NCBI RefSeq assembly: GCF_009862265.1 | Contig: NZ_WWGX01000072.1 | Location: 1 to 59,813 of the forward strand | From: Streptomyces sp. SID8352 | GTDB taxonomy: Bacteria > Actinomycetota > Actinomycetes > Streptomycetales > Streptomycetaceae | DNA: 59,813 nucleotides | Direction of reading: 5' to 3' | Part shown: one piece after another, positions 1 through 6,584 of the stretch | How the letters are laid out: each line of letters starts with the position of its first letter | Numbering within the stretch: position 1 is the first letter of the stretch | Position numbers and translations under genes: made by a program | The notes under the pieces: generated by a model | What the model was told of the DNA's origin: nothing | What the model saw: the letters and a program-made list of their open reading frames with translations, nothing else | Database searches by the model: none

Positions 1-366
1 AACCCGGTCGGAGATCCGATCAGGTCGGGGTATCAACATATCTGGCGTTGACTTTTGGCACGCTGTTGAGTTCTCAAGGAACGGACGCTTCCTTTGTACT
101 CACCCGAGATTCAATCTCAGGCTTTCCTCCGGGCGCTTTCCCTTCGGTCTTGCGTTTCCGACTCTATCAGATCTTTCCGACCCGATTTCCTCGGTGCTTT
201 CCAGGTTCCCGCTTCCGCGTTTCCCTTTCCGGCGGTTCCGACTCTATCAGAACCTTCCGGTCCCGATTCCCCGTCAGAGGGGGCCGCCGGTGCGGCCGTT
301 GGGCCGTTCCGACTGGTGAGACCTTAGCGGACTCCCGGCCCCCGAGCTAATCGGGGGCCACCGTCC
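1..366 (-). promoter_or_regulatory. rRNA operon leader and tandem promoters (operon lies left of the window)
   Basis: Read on the minus strand, positions ~105 down to 1 carry the Streptomyces rRNA leader, including TTGAGAACTCAACAGCGTGCC and a GATATGTTGATACCCC stretch that I recognise as lying just before 16S rRNA and its boxA-type antitermination region. Upstream are two copies of a promoter core, TCTGATAGAGTCGGAA, with -10 hexamers TAGAGT at 246-241 and 166-161, exactly 80 bases apart. A third candidate -10, TAAGGT, is at 326-321. No TTGACA-like -35 is visible, which is common for rrn promoters in this genus. The rRNA genes themselves are outside the window. Confidence 0.8.
337..359. other. 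perfect hairpin upstream of the rrn promoters
   Basis: Arms GGCCCCCGA and TCGGGGGCC pair perfectly (9 bp) around a 5-base loop. It lies at the -35 side of the third candidate rrn promoter. It could be an insulating terminator-like hairpin or a protein site; no U-tract follows on either strand. Confidence 0.5.
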
Positions 367-549
367 TTTCGAACGGGGATTCCTCATTCCGCGAATACAC
401 GGACCATTCCTGCGGCGACGCCGATAGCGCGGCTGCTCGTCGAAGGAGGGCTGGTACGTACGGAATCGCTGCCCGGGGCCGACCGGAGTCGGTGCTCACG
501 TCGGGCAACCCGGAGAACCATACGGACGCGGCCGGGGCGTGTCAACCGC

Positions 550-578
550 CTGACGGACCGTCGTCACGGGCGTACTGT
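550..578 (+). promoter_or_regulatory. trpS leader promoter
   Basis: CTGACG (550-555), a 17-base spacer and TACTGT (573-578) form a plausible vegetative promoter. The predicted start is at about 585, directly in front of the leader-peptide ATG at 586, so the attenuator RNA would begin with the peptide codons. Confidence 0.5.
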
Positions 579-585
579 GCGGGGC

Positions 586-627
586 ATGACGACGCGTACG
601 CACAGCCAGTTCTGGTGGGCCGCCTGA
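586..627 (+). CDS. Trp leader peptide of the trpS attenuator
   Basis: A 13-codon frame reads M-T-T-R-T-H-S-Q-F-W-W-A-A-stop, with two consecutive Trp codons at 613-618. The stop codon lies in the loop of the first leader hairpin. Such a peptide senses charged tRNA-Trp: a ribosome stalled on the Trp codons would cover the first hairpin arm. Ribosome-mediated attenuation has been described for the auxiliary, indolmycin-resistant TrpRS gene of Streptomyces, so this fits a known type. There is no good Shine-Dalgarno; the TACTGT box 7 bases upstream suggests a leaderless start. Confidence 0.8.
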   Translation: MTTRTHSQFWWAA

Positions 628-683
628 CGGCGGCCCCGCTCACGTACGCGCACCGTGACGGCCGCCGCTCCCGGCGGCCGTTT
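618..683 (+). promoter_or_regulatory. tryptophan transcription attenuator (three mutually exclusive stems)
   Basis: Region 1 (618-624, GGCCGCC) pairs with region 2 (629-635, GGCGGCC). Region 3-4 is a perfect 10-bp terminator stem (658-667 ACGGCCGCCG with 672-681 CGGCGGCCGT, loop CTCC) followed by TT. Region 2 extended to CGGCGGCC (628-635) is exactly complementary to GGCCGCCG (660-667), the 5' arm of the terminator, giving an antiterminator. Ribosome stalling at the Trp codons 613-618 would mask region 1 and favour 2:3, so trpS is read through when charged tRNA-Trp is scarce. Confidence 0.82.
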
Positions 684-745
684 CCCGTGTCTCCCCCGCG
701 GAGGCGGCCGGCGGACCTCGGCGGCCCCGACGAAGAGGTGGAGAG

Positions 746-1771
746 ATGACACGGGTCTTCAGCGGCATCAAGCCGACGGGCCATCTGACGCTCGGGAACT
801 ACCTGGGAGCCATGCGGCGCTGGGCCGACGTGGACCAGCACCGCGCCGACGCCCTGTTCTGCGTCGTCGACCTGCACGCCCTGACCGTCGACCACGACCC
901 GGCGCGGGTGCGCAGACTCACCCGGCAGTCGGCCTCCCTGCTGCTGGCGGCGGGGCTCGACCCCCGGCTGTGCACCGTGTTCGTGCAGAGCCATGTCGAC
1001 GAGCACACCCGGCTGTCCTACGCGCTGGAGTGCGTGGCGGGCGACGGGGAGGCGCGGCGGATGATCCAGTACAAGGAGAAGGCCGTCCGGGAGCGCGAGC
1101 GGGGCGGCGGGGTGCGGCTGTCGCTGCTGACGTATCCGGTGCTGATGGCGGCGGACATCCTGGCGTACGGCACGGACGAGGTGCCGGTGGGTGACGACCA
1201 GACGCAGCACGTGGAGCTGGCGCGGGACCTGGCGGTCCGGTTCAACCAGCGCTACGGGCACACCTTCACCGTCCCCCGGGCCACCCGGCCGGCGGTGGCG
1301 GCACGGGTGATGAACCTCCGGGAACCGGCGGCGAAGATGGGCAAGAGCGACGACAGCGGGCCCGGGATCGTCTATCTGCTGGACGAGCCGGACACGGTGC
1401 GCGGGAAGATCATGCGGGCCGTGACCGACAGCGGTCAGAAGGTCGTGCACGACCCCGCGGGCCGTCCCGGGGTGGCCAACCTGCTGGAGATCCTCGCCGC
1501 CTGCGTGGGCGGGGAGCCCGCCGCGCTCGCCGGGTCCTACGACTCCTACGGCGCCCTCAAGAAGGACACCGCCGAGGCCGTGGTGGAGACGCTGCGCCCG
1601 CTGCGGGAACGGCACCGGGAGCTGTGCGCCGACCCCGGCCACGTCGACGCCGTGCTGCGGGAGGGCGCGGAGCGGGCCCGGGCCATGGCGCGGCCCCGGG
1701 TCGACGCCGCCTACCGGGCGCTCGGGCTGCTGGAACCCGTGGCGGACCCGGTGGTGAACGCGGCCCGGTAG
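746..1771 (+). CDS. trpS: tryptophanyl-tRNA synthetase (auxiliary TrpRS1 type)
   Basis: The 341-aa product is a class I aminoacyl-tRNA synthetase that charges tRNA-Trp in the cytoplasm. The class I signature is near the N-terminus (SGIKPTGHLTLGNYLGA, with TGHLTLGN as the HIGH-like element) and the KMSKS-like loop is KMGKSDD near residue 197. Length is normal for bacterial TrpRS. The start is ATG 746 behind a GGTGGAG purine stretch. The upstream leader peptide and attenuator, and the position beside an rrn operon and proC, match the indolmycin-resistant TrpRS1 of S. coelicolor from memory. A second, housekeeping TrpRS would be expected elsewhere. Its 3' end overlaps the convergent regulator gene by 61 bp. 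Confidence 0.95.
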   Translation: MTRVFSGIKPTGHLTLGNYLGAMRRWADVDQHRADALFCVVDLHALTVDHDPARVRRLTRQSASLLLAAGLDPRLCTVFVQSHVDEHTRLSYALECVAGDGEARRMIQYKEKAVRERERGGGVRLSLLTYPVLMAADILAYGTDEVPVGDDQTQHVELARDLAVRFNQRYGHTFTVPRATRPAVAARVMNLREPAAKMGKSDDSGPGIVYLLDEPDTVRGKIMRAVTDSGQKVVHDPAGRPGVANLLEILAACVGGEPAALAGSYDSYGALKKDTAEAVVETLRPLRERHRELCADPGHVDAVLREGAERARAMARPRVDAAYRALGLLEPVADPVVNAAR

Positions 1772-2724
1772 GCCCGGGGGCTGGTGGCGAGGCGCGCTGC
1801 GAAGTGCTGGCGCATCGTGACCTCGCTGCCGAACCCGGCCCGGCGGGCTACCTCGGGCATGGGCAGGTCGGTGCGCTCCAGGAGCTTCTGGGCGGCCGCG
1901 ACGCGCTGGTCGAGGAGCCAGCGCAGCGGTGTGGTGCCGGTGGCGGCGGCGAAGTGCCGGGCGAAGCCGCGCGGGGACATCCCGGCGCGGGCGGCCAGGT
2001 CGGCGACGGTGAACGGTTCCCCCAGATGGCGCAGGGCGTGCTCGCGGACGGCGGCGAGGGCGTCGGCGTCGCGGTCGGCGCGCGGGGTGGGGTGCTCGAT
2101 GAACTGGGCCTGGGTGCCGGTGCGGAAGGGCGCCGTGACCATCGAGCGGGCGATGACGGCGGCGGCCTCGGCGCCGTGGGACAGGCGCACGAGGTGGAGG
2201 CAGAGGTCGATCCCGGCGGCGGTCCCGGCGGAGGTCCAGAGGGTGCCGTCCTCGATGAAGAGGGCGTCGGGGACGACGGTGACCCCGGGATGGCGGCGGC
2301 GCAGGAGGTCGGTCAGCCGCCAGTGGGTGATGGCGCGCCGCCCGTCGAGGAGTCCGGCCTGGGCGAGGGTGAACGCCCCGGCGCACAGGGCGGCGACGGT
2401 GGTGCCGCGGGCGTGGGCGCGGCGCAGGGCGGCGAGGACGGGTTCGGGCGCCGGGGTGAGGTGGTCGTCGAGGCCGGGGACGACGACGAGGTCGGCGCGG
2501 TCGAGCCAGCCGAGGGCGCGGTCGGGCCGGAGGTCGAGGCCGCCGCGCATCGGGACGGGGGTGCCGGGGTCGGCGGCGACCCGGCGCAGCTCGAAGGCGG
2601 GGGCGCCGCGGTCGGTGCGGTCGGTGCCCCAGACCTCGGTGATGACGGAGACGTCGAAGGCCCGGACACCGGGGAAGGCGACCAGGGCGATCCGGTGGGG
2701 CGCGGGGGCGGCCGGTGCTGCCAT
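1711..2724 (-). CDS. GlxA-type transcriptional regulator (DJ-1/PfpI domain plus AraC HTH)
   Basis: The protein is 337 aa from ATG 2724. The N-terminal half begins IALVAFPGVRAFDVSVITEV and carries the class I amidotransferase-like fold, with AALCAGAFTLAQAGLLDGR around the nucleophile-elbow cysteine. The C-terminal ~100 residues are a double helix-turn-helix AraC domain (FTVADLAARAGMSPRGFARH and PMPEVARRAGFGSEVTMRQHF). Members sense unknown ligands and control metabolic genes. It is divergent from the isochorismatase-fold gene, 74 bp away, and may regulate it. An upstream extension to 2943 is open but low-complexity, so I chose the start at the domain. Confidence 0.9.
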   Translation of the reverse strand: MAAPAAPAPHRIALVAFPGVRAFDVSVITEVWGTDRTDRGAPAFELRRVAADPGTPVPMRGGLDLRPDRALGWLDRADLVVVPGLDDHLTPAPEPVLAALRRAHARGTTVAALCAGAFTLAQAGLLDGRRAITHWRLTDLLRRRHPGVTVVPDALFIEDGTLWTSAGTAAGIDLCLHLVRLSHGAEAAAVIARSMVTAPFRTGTQAQFIEHPTPRADRDADALAAVREHALRHLGEPFTVADLAARAGMSPRGFARHFAAATGTTPLRWLLDQRVAAAQKLLERTDLPMPEVARRAGFGSEVTMRQHFAARLATSPRAYRAAFTTGSATGSSSPSAR

Positions 2725-2798
2725 GAGTGGCAGTAAACCATCGATCGCTGGCTTTCGTACCGCTGGGGCGGGGCGCCGGGCGGCGGCACGATGGCGGC

Positions 2799-3503
2799 AT
2801 GGAACAGGACCGGGACCAGGGCAGCGACCAGGGCAGGGGCACGGGTGGGGACATGGGCACGGACGGTGGTGGCCGGGACGGCGGGCGCGCGGGCGGCGCG
2901 GTGGGGACGGCGGGCGGCGTGGCCGTCGCCGGGAACGCGGCACTGGTCGTCGTGGACGTGCAGAAGGGCTTCGAGGAGCTGGACTTCTGGGGCGAGCGCA
3001 ACCATCCGGAGGCGGACGGCAACATCGCCGCCCTCATCGACGTGTGGCAGTCGACCGGGCGCCCGGTGGTCCTCGTGCGGCACGACTCGGCGCGCCCCGA
3101 CTCGCCGCTGCGGACCGGGTACGCGGGCAACGACTTCAAGGAGTACGTGGCCGAGCGGCGCGGGCGGGGCGGCGGGGCCGAGCTGCTGGTGACCAAGAGC
3201 GTCAACTCGGCGTTTCTCGGATCACCGGATCTGGGGACGTGGCTGCGCGGGGAGGGGATCACGCAGATCGTGCTGGCCGGTATCCAGACGAACATGTGCG
3301 TGGAGACGACCGCGCGGATGGGCGGGAACCTGGGGTACGAGGTGCTGGTCGCCTACGACGCGACGTACACGTTCGGCCTGGAGGGGCCCTTCGGCTGGCG
3401 GCGGAGCGCCGACGAGCTGGCGCGGGCGTCGGCGGTGTCGCTGCACGGGGGCGGGTTCGCGCGGGTGGTGACGACCGGGGAGGTCGTGGCCGCCGCCGGG
3501 TGA
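2799..3503 (+). CDS. isochorismatase-family cysteine hydrolase
   Basis: The 234-aa product has the nicotinamidase/isochorismatase fold. The triad is visible: Asp in VVVDVQKGF, Lys in VTKSVNSAF and Cys in QTNMCVETTARMGG. The first ~45 residues after ATG 2799 are a Gly/Asp/Arg-rich low-complexity tail (EQDRDQGSDQGRGTGG) not found in the core family. An upstream start at 2727 is possible but less likely. The substrate is unknown; GlxA neighbours often control catabolic genes. Confidence 0.88.
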   Translation: MEQDRDQGSDQGRGTGGDMGTDGGGRDGGRAGGAVGTAGGVAVAGNAALVVVDVQKGFEELDFWGERNHPEADGNIAALIDVWQSTGRPVVLVRHDSARPDSPLRTGYAGNDFKEYVAERRGRGGGAELLVTKSVNSAFLGSPDLGTWLRGEGITQIVLAGIQTNMCVETTARMGGNLGYEVLVAYDATYTFGLEGPFGWRRSADELARASAVSLHGGGFARVVTTGEVVAAAG

Positions 3504-3525
3504 ACCCGCCCGCCGGGCGCGGCGG

Positions 3526-4338
3526 TCAGTCCTTGCTGCCGGAGGCCAGTTCGCGGCTGCGGTCGCGGGCGGCCTCCAGGGCGGCGATCAGGGCGGCGCG
3601 GACGCCGTGGTTCTCCAGCTCGCGGATGGCGTTGATGGTGGTGCCGGCCGGGGAGGTCACGTTCTCGCGGAGCCGGACCGGGTGCTCGCCGCTGTCGCGG
3701 AGCATGGTGGCGGCGCCGATGGCGGACTGGACGATGAGGTCGTGGGCCTTGTCCCGGGGCAGGCCGAGCAGGATGCCCGCGTCGGTCATGGCCTCGACCA
3801 GGTAGAAGAAGTAGGCCGGGCCGCTGCCGGAGAGGGCGGTGCAGGCGTCCTGCTGGGACTCGGGGACGCGCAGGGTCTTGCCCACCGAGCCGAAGATGCC
3901 CTCGGTGTGCGCGAGGTGGGCCTCGGTGGCGTGGGTGCCGGCGGAGATGACGGACATGGCCTCGTCGACGAGGGCCGGGGTGTTCGTCATGACGCGGACG
4001 ACGGGGACGCCGGGGACGAGCCGGTCCTCGAAGAAGGCGGTGGGGATGCCGGCGGCGCCGCTGATGACCAGGCGGTCGGCGGGGATGTGCGGGGCGAGTT
4101 CGTCGAGGAGGGTGCCCATGTCCTGCGGCTTGACCGTGAGGATCAGCGTGTCGGCGCTCCGGGCGGCCTCGGCGTTGCCGACCGGCGTGACGCCGTAGCG
4201 GGCGCGGAGCTCCTCGGCTCGCTCCGGGCGGCGGGCGGTGACCAGCAGGTCGGCGGTCGACCAGCCGGAGCCGATCATGCCGCTGAGCAGGGCTTCGCCG
4301 ATCTTTCCGGTGCCGAGGACTGCGACTTTCTGGGTCAT
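3526..4338 (-). CDS. proC: pyrroline-5-carboxylate reductase
   Basis: The 270-aa enzyme catalyses the last step of proline synthesis, reducing 1-pyrroline-5-carboxylate with NAD(P)H. The Rossmann motif VAVLGTGKIGEALLSGM lies at the N-terminus. The P5C reductase signature is present in the C-terminal half (ALSGSGPAYFFYLVEAM, then DAGILLGLPRD). Length is typical. It is convergent with the isochorismatase gene, with stop codons 22 bp apart. Confidence 0.96.
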   Translation of the reverse strand: MTQKVAVLGTGKIGEALLSGMIGSGWSTADLLVTARRPERAEELRARYGVTPVGNAEAARSADTLILTVKPQDMGTLLDELAPHIPADRLVISGAAGIPTAFFEDRLVPGVPVVRVMTNTPALVDEAMSVISAGTHATEAHLAHTEGIFGSVGKTLRVPESQQDACTALSGSGPAYFFYLVEAMTDAGILLGLPRDKAHDLIVQSAIGAATMLRDSGEHPVRLRENVTSPAGTTINAIRELENHGVRAALIAALEAARDRSRELASGSKD

Positions 4339-4610
4339 GGCGTTCGGTGCCCTCCGTGGGTGCGTCGTCCCTCGTCATCCTCGCACCCCGGGGGTGCGCG
4401 GGGGCGGCGCGTCCGGTGGGCGGGACGGGTACGGGGCCCGGCGGCGGGACGGGTACGGGCCGGGGCGGCGCGGGCGGGGCCCGGAGGGAGGACCCCGGCG
4501 GCCCCGGGTCCCACGGGGGCGGGACCACGGCGGACACGGCACGGCAGGCACGGCACGGCGGGCGCGACGGGGCAGGCACGACGGGGCGGGCATGGCAGGC
4601 ACGACGGGGC
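4339..4610. other. 272-bp gap with short direct repeats
   Basis: This lies between the proC start and the methyltransferase stop. It holds two copies of GGCGGGACGGGTACGGG near 4429 and 4443 and a degenerate GGCACGG(C) repeat run at about 4530-4600. I see no gene and no strong terminator. Confidence 0.5.
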
Positions 4611-5405
4611 TCAGGCCACCGGGGGCGCCTTCGCGAGGAGGAGGACCGTGTCGTACGTCTCCTCCACGACGCCGTCCGGGAAGACCTCCAGCAGATGGCG
4701 GCGCTCCTCGGCGAGGAAGGCGGCGCCCCGGTCGGGGAGGAGCAGGAGGGCGGAGTGGCTGCCGAGGTTGGCCAGATGGCCGTCGAGGGAAACCCGGCGG
4801 GACCAGCGGACCTCGCGGCGGGCGAAGGCGAGGCGGCCGGAGGGGTCGGCGACACCGCCGGCCGCGGCGCCGCGCCGCTCGGCGGCGGAGTCGACGCCGA
4901 AGTGGCGCCGCGCGCGCTCCCCGGCGGCGGCGGTCCAGGGCACGTCGAGGGCGTCGGTGTTCCACCACAGGGCGAGCGCGCCGCCGGGCCGCAGCACCCG
5001 CAGCGCCTCCGGCACCGAGCGGGCGGGGTCGGTCCAGTGCCAGGACTGGGCGTAGGTGACGAGGTCGGCGGTGCCGGTGGCCAGCGGCAGGGCGTCACCG
5101 CTGCCCCGCACCACGGGCACGCCGGGCAGGGAGCGGCGGAACTGCGCGGCCATGCCGCCGCCCGGCTCCACGGCGAGCACCTCGGCGCCCCGCGCGTGCA
5201 GCAGGGCGGTCGCGATGCCGGTGCCCGCGCCGACGTCCACGGCCCGGGAACCGGCGAGCGGACGGCCGCTCAGCTCCTCGACGGCGTCGAGCAGGGCGGG
5301 CGGGTAGGAGGGGCGGTGGGCGGCGTACTGCGCGGCGGCGGCGTCGAAGGACCGCGCCCGCGCGACGCGGTCGCCGCCCCGGGGAGCCGGGGGTGTCGTG
5401 GTCAT
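4611..5405 (-). CDS. class I SAM-dependent methyltransferase (Methyltransf_11 type)
   Basis: The protein is 264 aa. The SAM-binding motif I is RAVDVGAGTGIATALLHARG near residue 58, followed by an acidic motif II residue in VLAVEPGGG and the post-motif DLVTYAQSWHW, which is typical of UbiE/COQ5-like small-molecule methyltransferases. The N-terminal AARSFDAAAAQYAAHRPSYP segment is also characteristic of this subfamily. The acceptor is unknown. ATG 5405 is preceded by a G-rich stretch. Same strand as proC but 272 bp upstream, so co-transcription is uncertain. Confidence 0.9.
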   Translation of the reverse strand: MTTTPPAPRGGDRVARARSFDAAAAQYAAHRPSYPPALLDAVEELSGRPLAGSRAVDVGAGTGIATALLHARGAEVLAVEPGGGMAAQFRRSLPGVPVVRGSGDALPLATGTADLVTYAQSWHWTDPARSVPEALRVLRPGGALALWWNTDALDVPWTAAAGERARRHFGVDSAAERRGAAAGGVADPSGRLAFARREVRWSRRVSLDGHLANLGSHSALLLLPDRGAAFLAEERRHLLEVFPDGVVEETYDTVLLLAKAPPVA

Positions 5406-5516
5406 GCCCCCATGGTGACGCGGACGGACCGGGACGGCAGGGGGTTTCTCCGGCCCGCGCGCGGAGGGGGAAGGGCCGGAGGCTCCGGCGGCGGGCGGGG
5501 CGTCCCGGCCGCTCGC

Positions 5517-6038
5517 CTACGCCGGACGCTTCTTCTTGCGCGGGTTGCCCGAGCGGCGGGCCGTGCGCCGCTCGTACTGCTCGCGGGCCGTCTCGTACTC
5601 GGCGCGCAGGAGCTTCTCGCCGGGTGCCTCGAAGAGCGAGCGCAGCGCGTAGGCGCACAGGGAGCCGACGAAGCCCACGGCCAGCAGCCCGCGCAGCGAG
5701 GAGCGGCGCTCGGGGTCGGGGCGCTGGGAGTAGCCGCCCCAGGTGTGGCCGAAGGCCAGCGCGCTGCAGACGGCGAACATCACGATCGTCAGCCCCGTGA
5801 CGAAGCCGCCGACCTCGGCGATCCGGAGGCCCTGGTAGGCGAAGCGCAGCACGAGGCAGGCGGCCACCGCCGCGACGGCCGAGCCGAGGGCGAGGCCGGC
5901 CCGGCGCGCGGCGTAGCCGCCGTCGTGGCCGACCCAGGTCGTGCCGTAGAACCGGAGGGGCTCCGGGCGGGGCCCGGCGGCGGGCGGGGAGCCCGCGGTG
6001 CCGTCGGGTGTGCCGTTCGTACCGTTCTCTGCGCTCAC
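5517..6038 (-). CDS. small integral membrane protein
   Basis: The product is 173 aa with three hydrophobic segments (about residues 47-66, 77-97 and 116-133) and a basic tail rich in Arg/Lys (RRSGNPRKKKRP). The N-terminal 35 residues are Gly/Pro-rich and probably cytoplasmic. I do not recognise a family function. The GTG start at 6038 lies 6 bases behind CATAAT (6050-6045), so translation may be leaderless. It follows the SH3-like gene on the same strand by 44 bp. Confidence 0.75.
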   Translation of the reverse strand: MSAENGTNGTPDGTAGSPPAAGPRPEPLRFYGTTWVGHDGGYAARRAGLALGSAVAAVAACLVLRFAYQGLRIAEVGGFVTGLTIVMFAVCSALAFGHTWGGYSQRPDPERRSSLRGLLAVGFVGSLCAYALRSLFEAPGEKLLRAEYETAREQYERRTARRSGNPRKKKRPA

Positions 6039-6082
6039 GGGACGATTATGGCTCCCCGGCCCGCCGCGGGCCCCGGCCGGGC

Positions 6083-6454
6083 TCAGGAGCAGCGGGGCGC
6101 GACGTAGCCGTTGCTGCCCGTGTACACGTAGGCGTCGGAGACGTACTGCCCGTTCGCGATGTTGTCCCAGAGGGTGGTGGTGCCGTACGGGCCCGCGACG
6201 TTGGTGCCGGGCCGCTGGCAGGTGATGGTCACACGCGAGCCCGCGGGCAGCACGCGGACGATGCTGTACCAGGTGCCGGGCCCGCTGCGGACGTTGAGTT
6301 GGACGCCCGGTGCGATCGGGTAGGACGCCGCTGCCGCCGCTGCCGCGACCCCGGCGACCGCCCCCGTACCGGCCTTGCCCTCCGTGGCGGCCGCGCCCTC
6401 CGCGGCGGCCTCCTCACCCGTGCCGTCCCGCTCTTCCCCGTGGCCGGTCTTCAT
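6083..6454 (-). CDS. SH3-like domain protein
   Basis: A 123-aa protein from ATG 6454, which has GGGAGG nearby. After an Ala/Glu/Gly-rich N-terminus and an Ala-rich weakly hydrophobic stretch (GAVAGVAAAAAAASYP), a bacterial SH3 (SH3_3) domain follows, with the hallmark VQLNVRSGPGTWYSIVRVL. Such domains bind cell-wall peptides in secreted proteins. A convincing signal peptide is not visible, so export is uncertain. The two C-terminal-half cysteines (TITCQRPG and APRCS) could form a disulfide. Divergent from the kinase gene. Confidence 0.8.
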   Translation of the reverse strand: MKTGHGEERDGTGEEAAAEGAAATEGKAGTGAVAGVAAAAAAASYPIAPGVQLNVRSGPGTWYSIVRVLPAGSRVTITCQRPGTNVAGPYGTTTLWDNIANGQYVSDAYVYTGSNGYVAPRCS

Positions 6455-6584
6455 AGGGTCCCTCCCCGATCGTGAGCGCGTTCGCGACTCGTACGGCGAG
6501 GCTAGCAAGCCCCCTCGGCCCCGAACGTGCCATCGACTAGGCTCCGAACGTCGCGCGCGCACGGAACGGCACGGGGGTGGTCCC

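Noticed and set aside
1..350. Protein genes at the left edge
   Set aside because: The small open frames lie inside the recognisable rRNA leader and promoter sequence.
1711..2943. GlxA-type regulator starting at 2943
   Set aside because: The extra 73 residues are Pro/Arg/Cys low-complexity and would overlap the divergent hydrolase gene; the fold starts at 2724.
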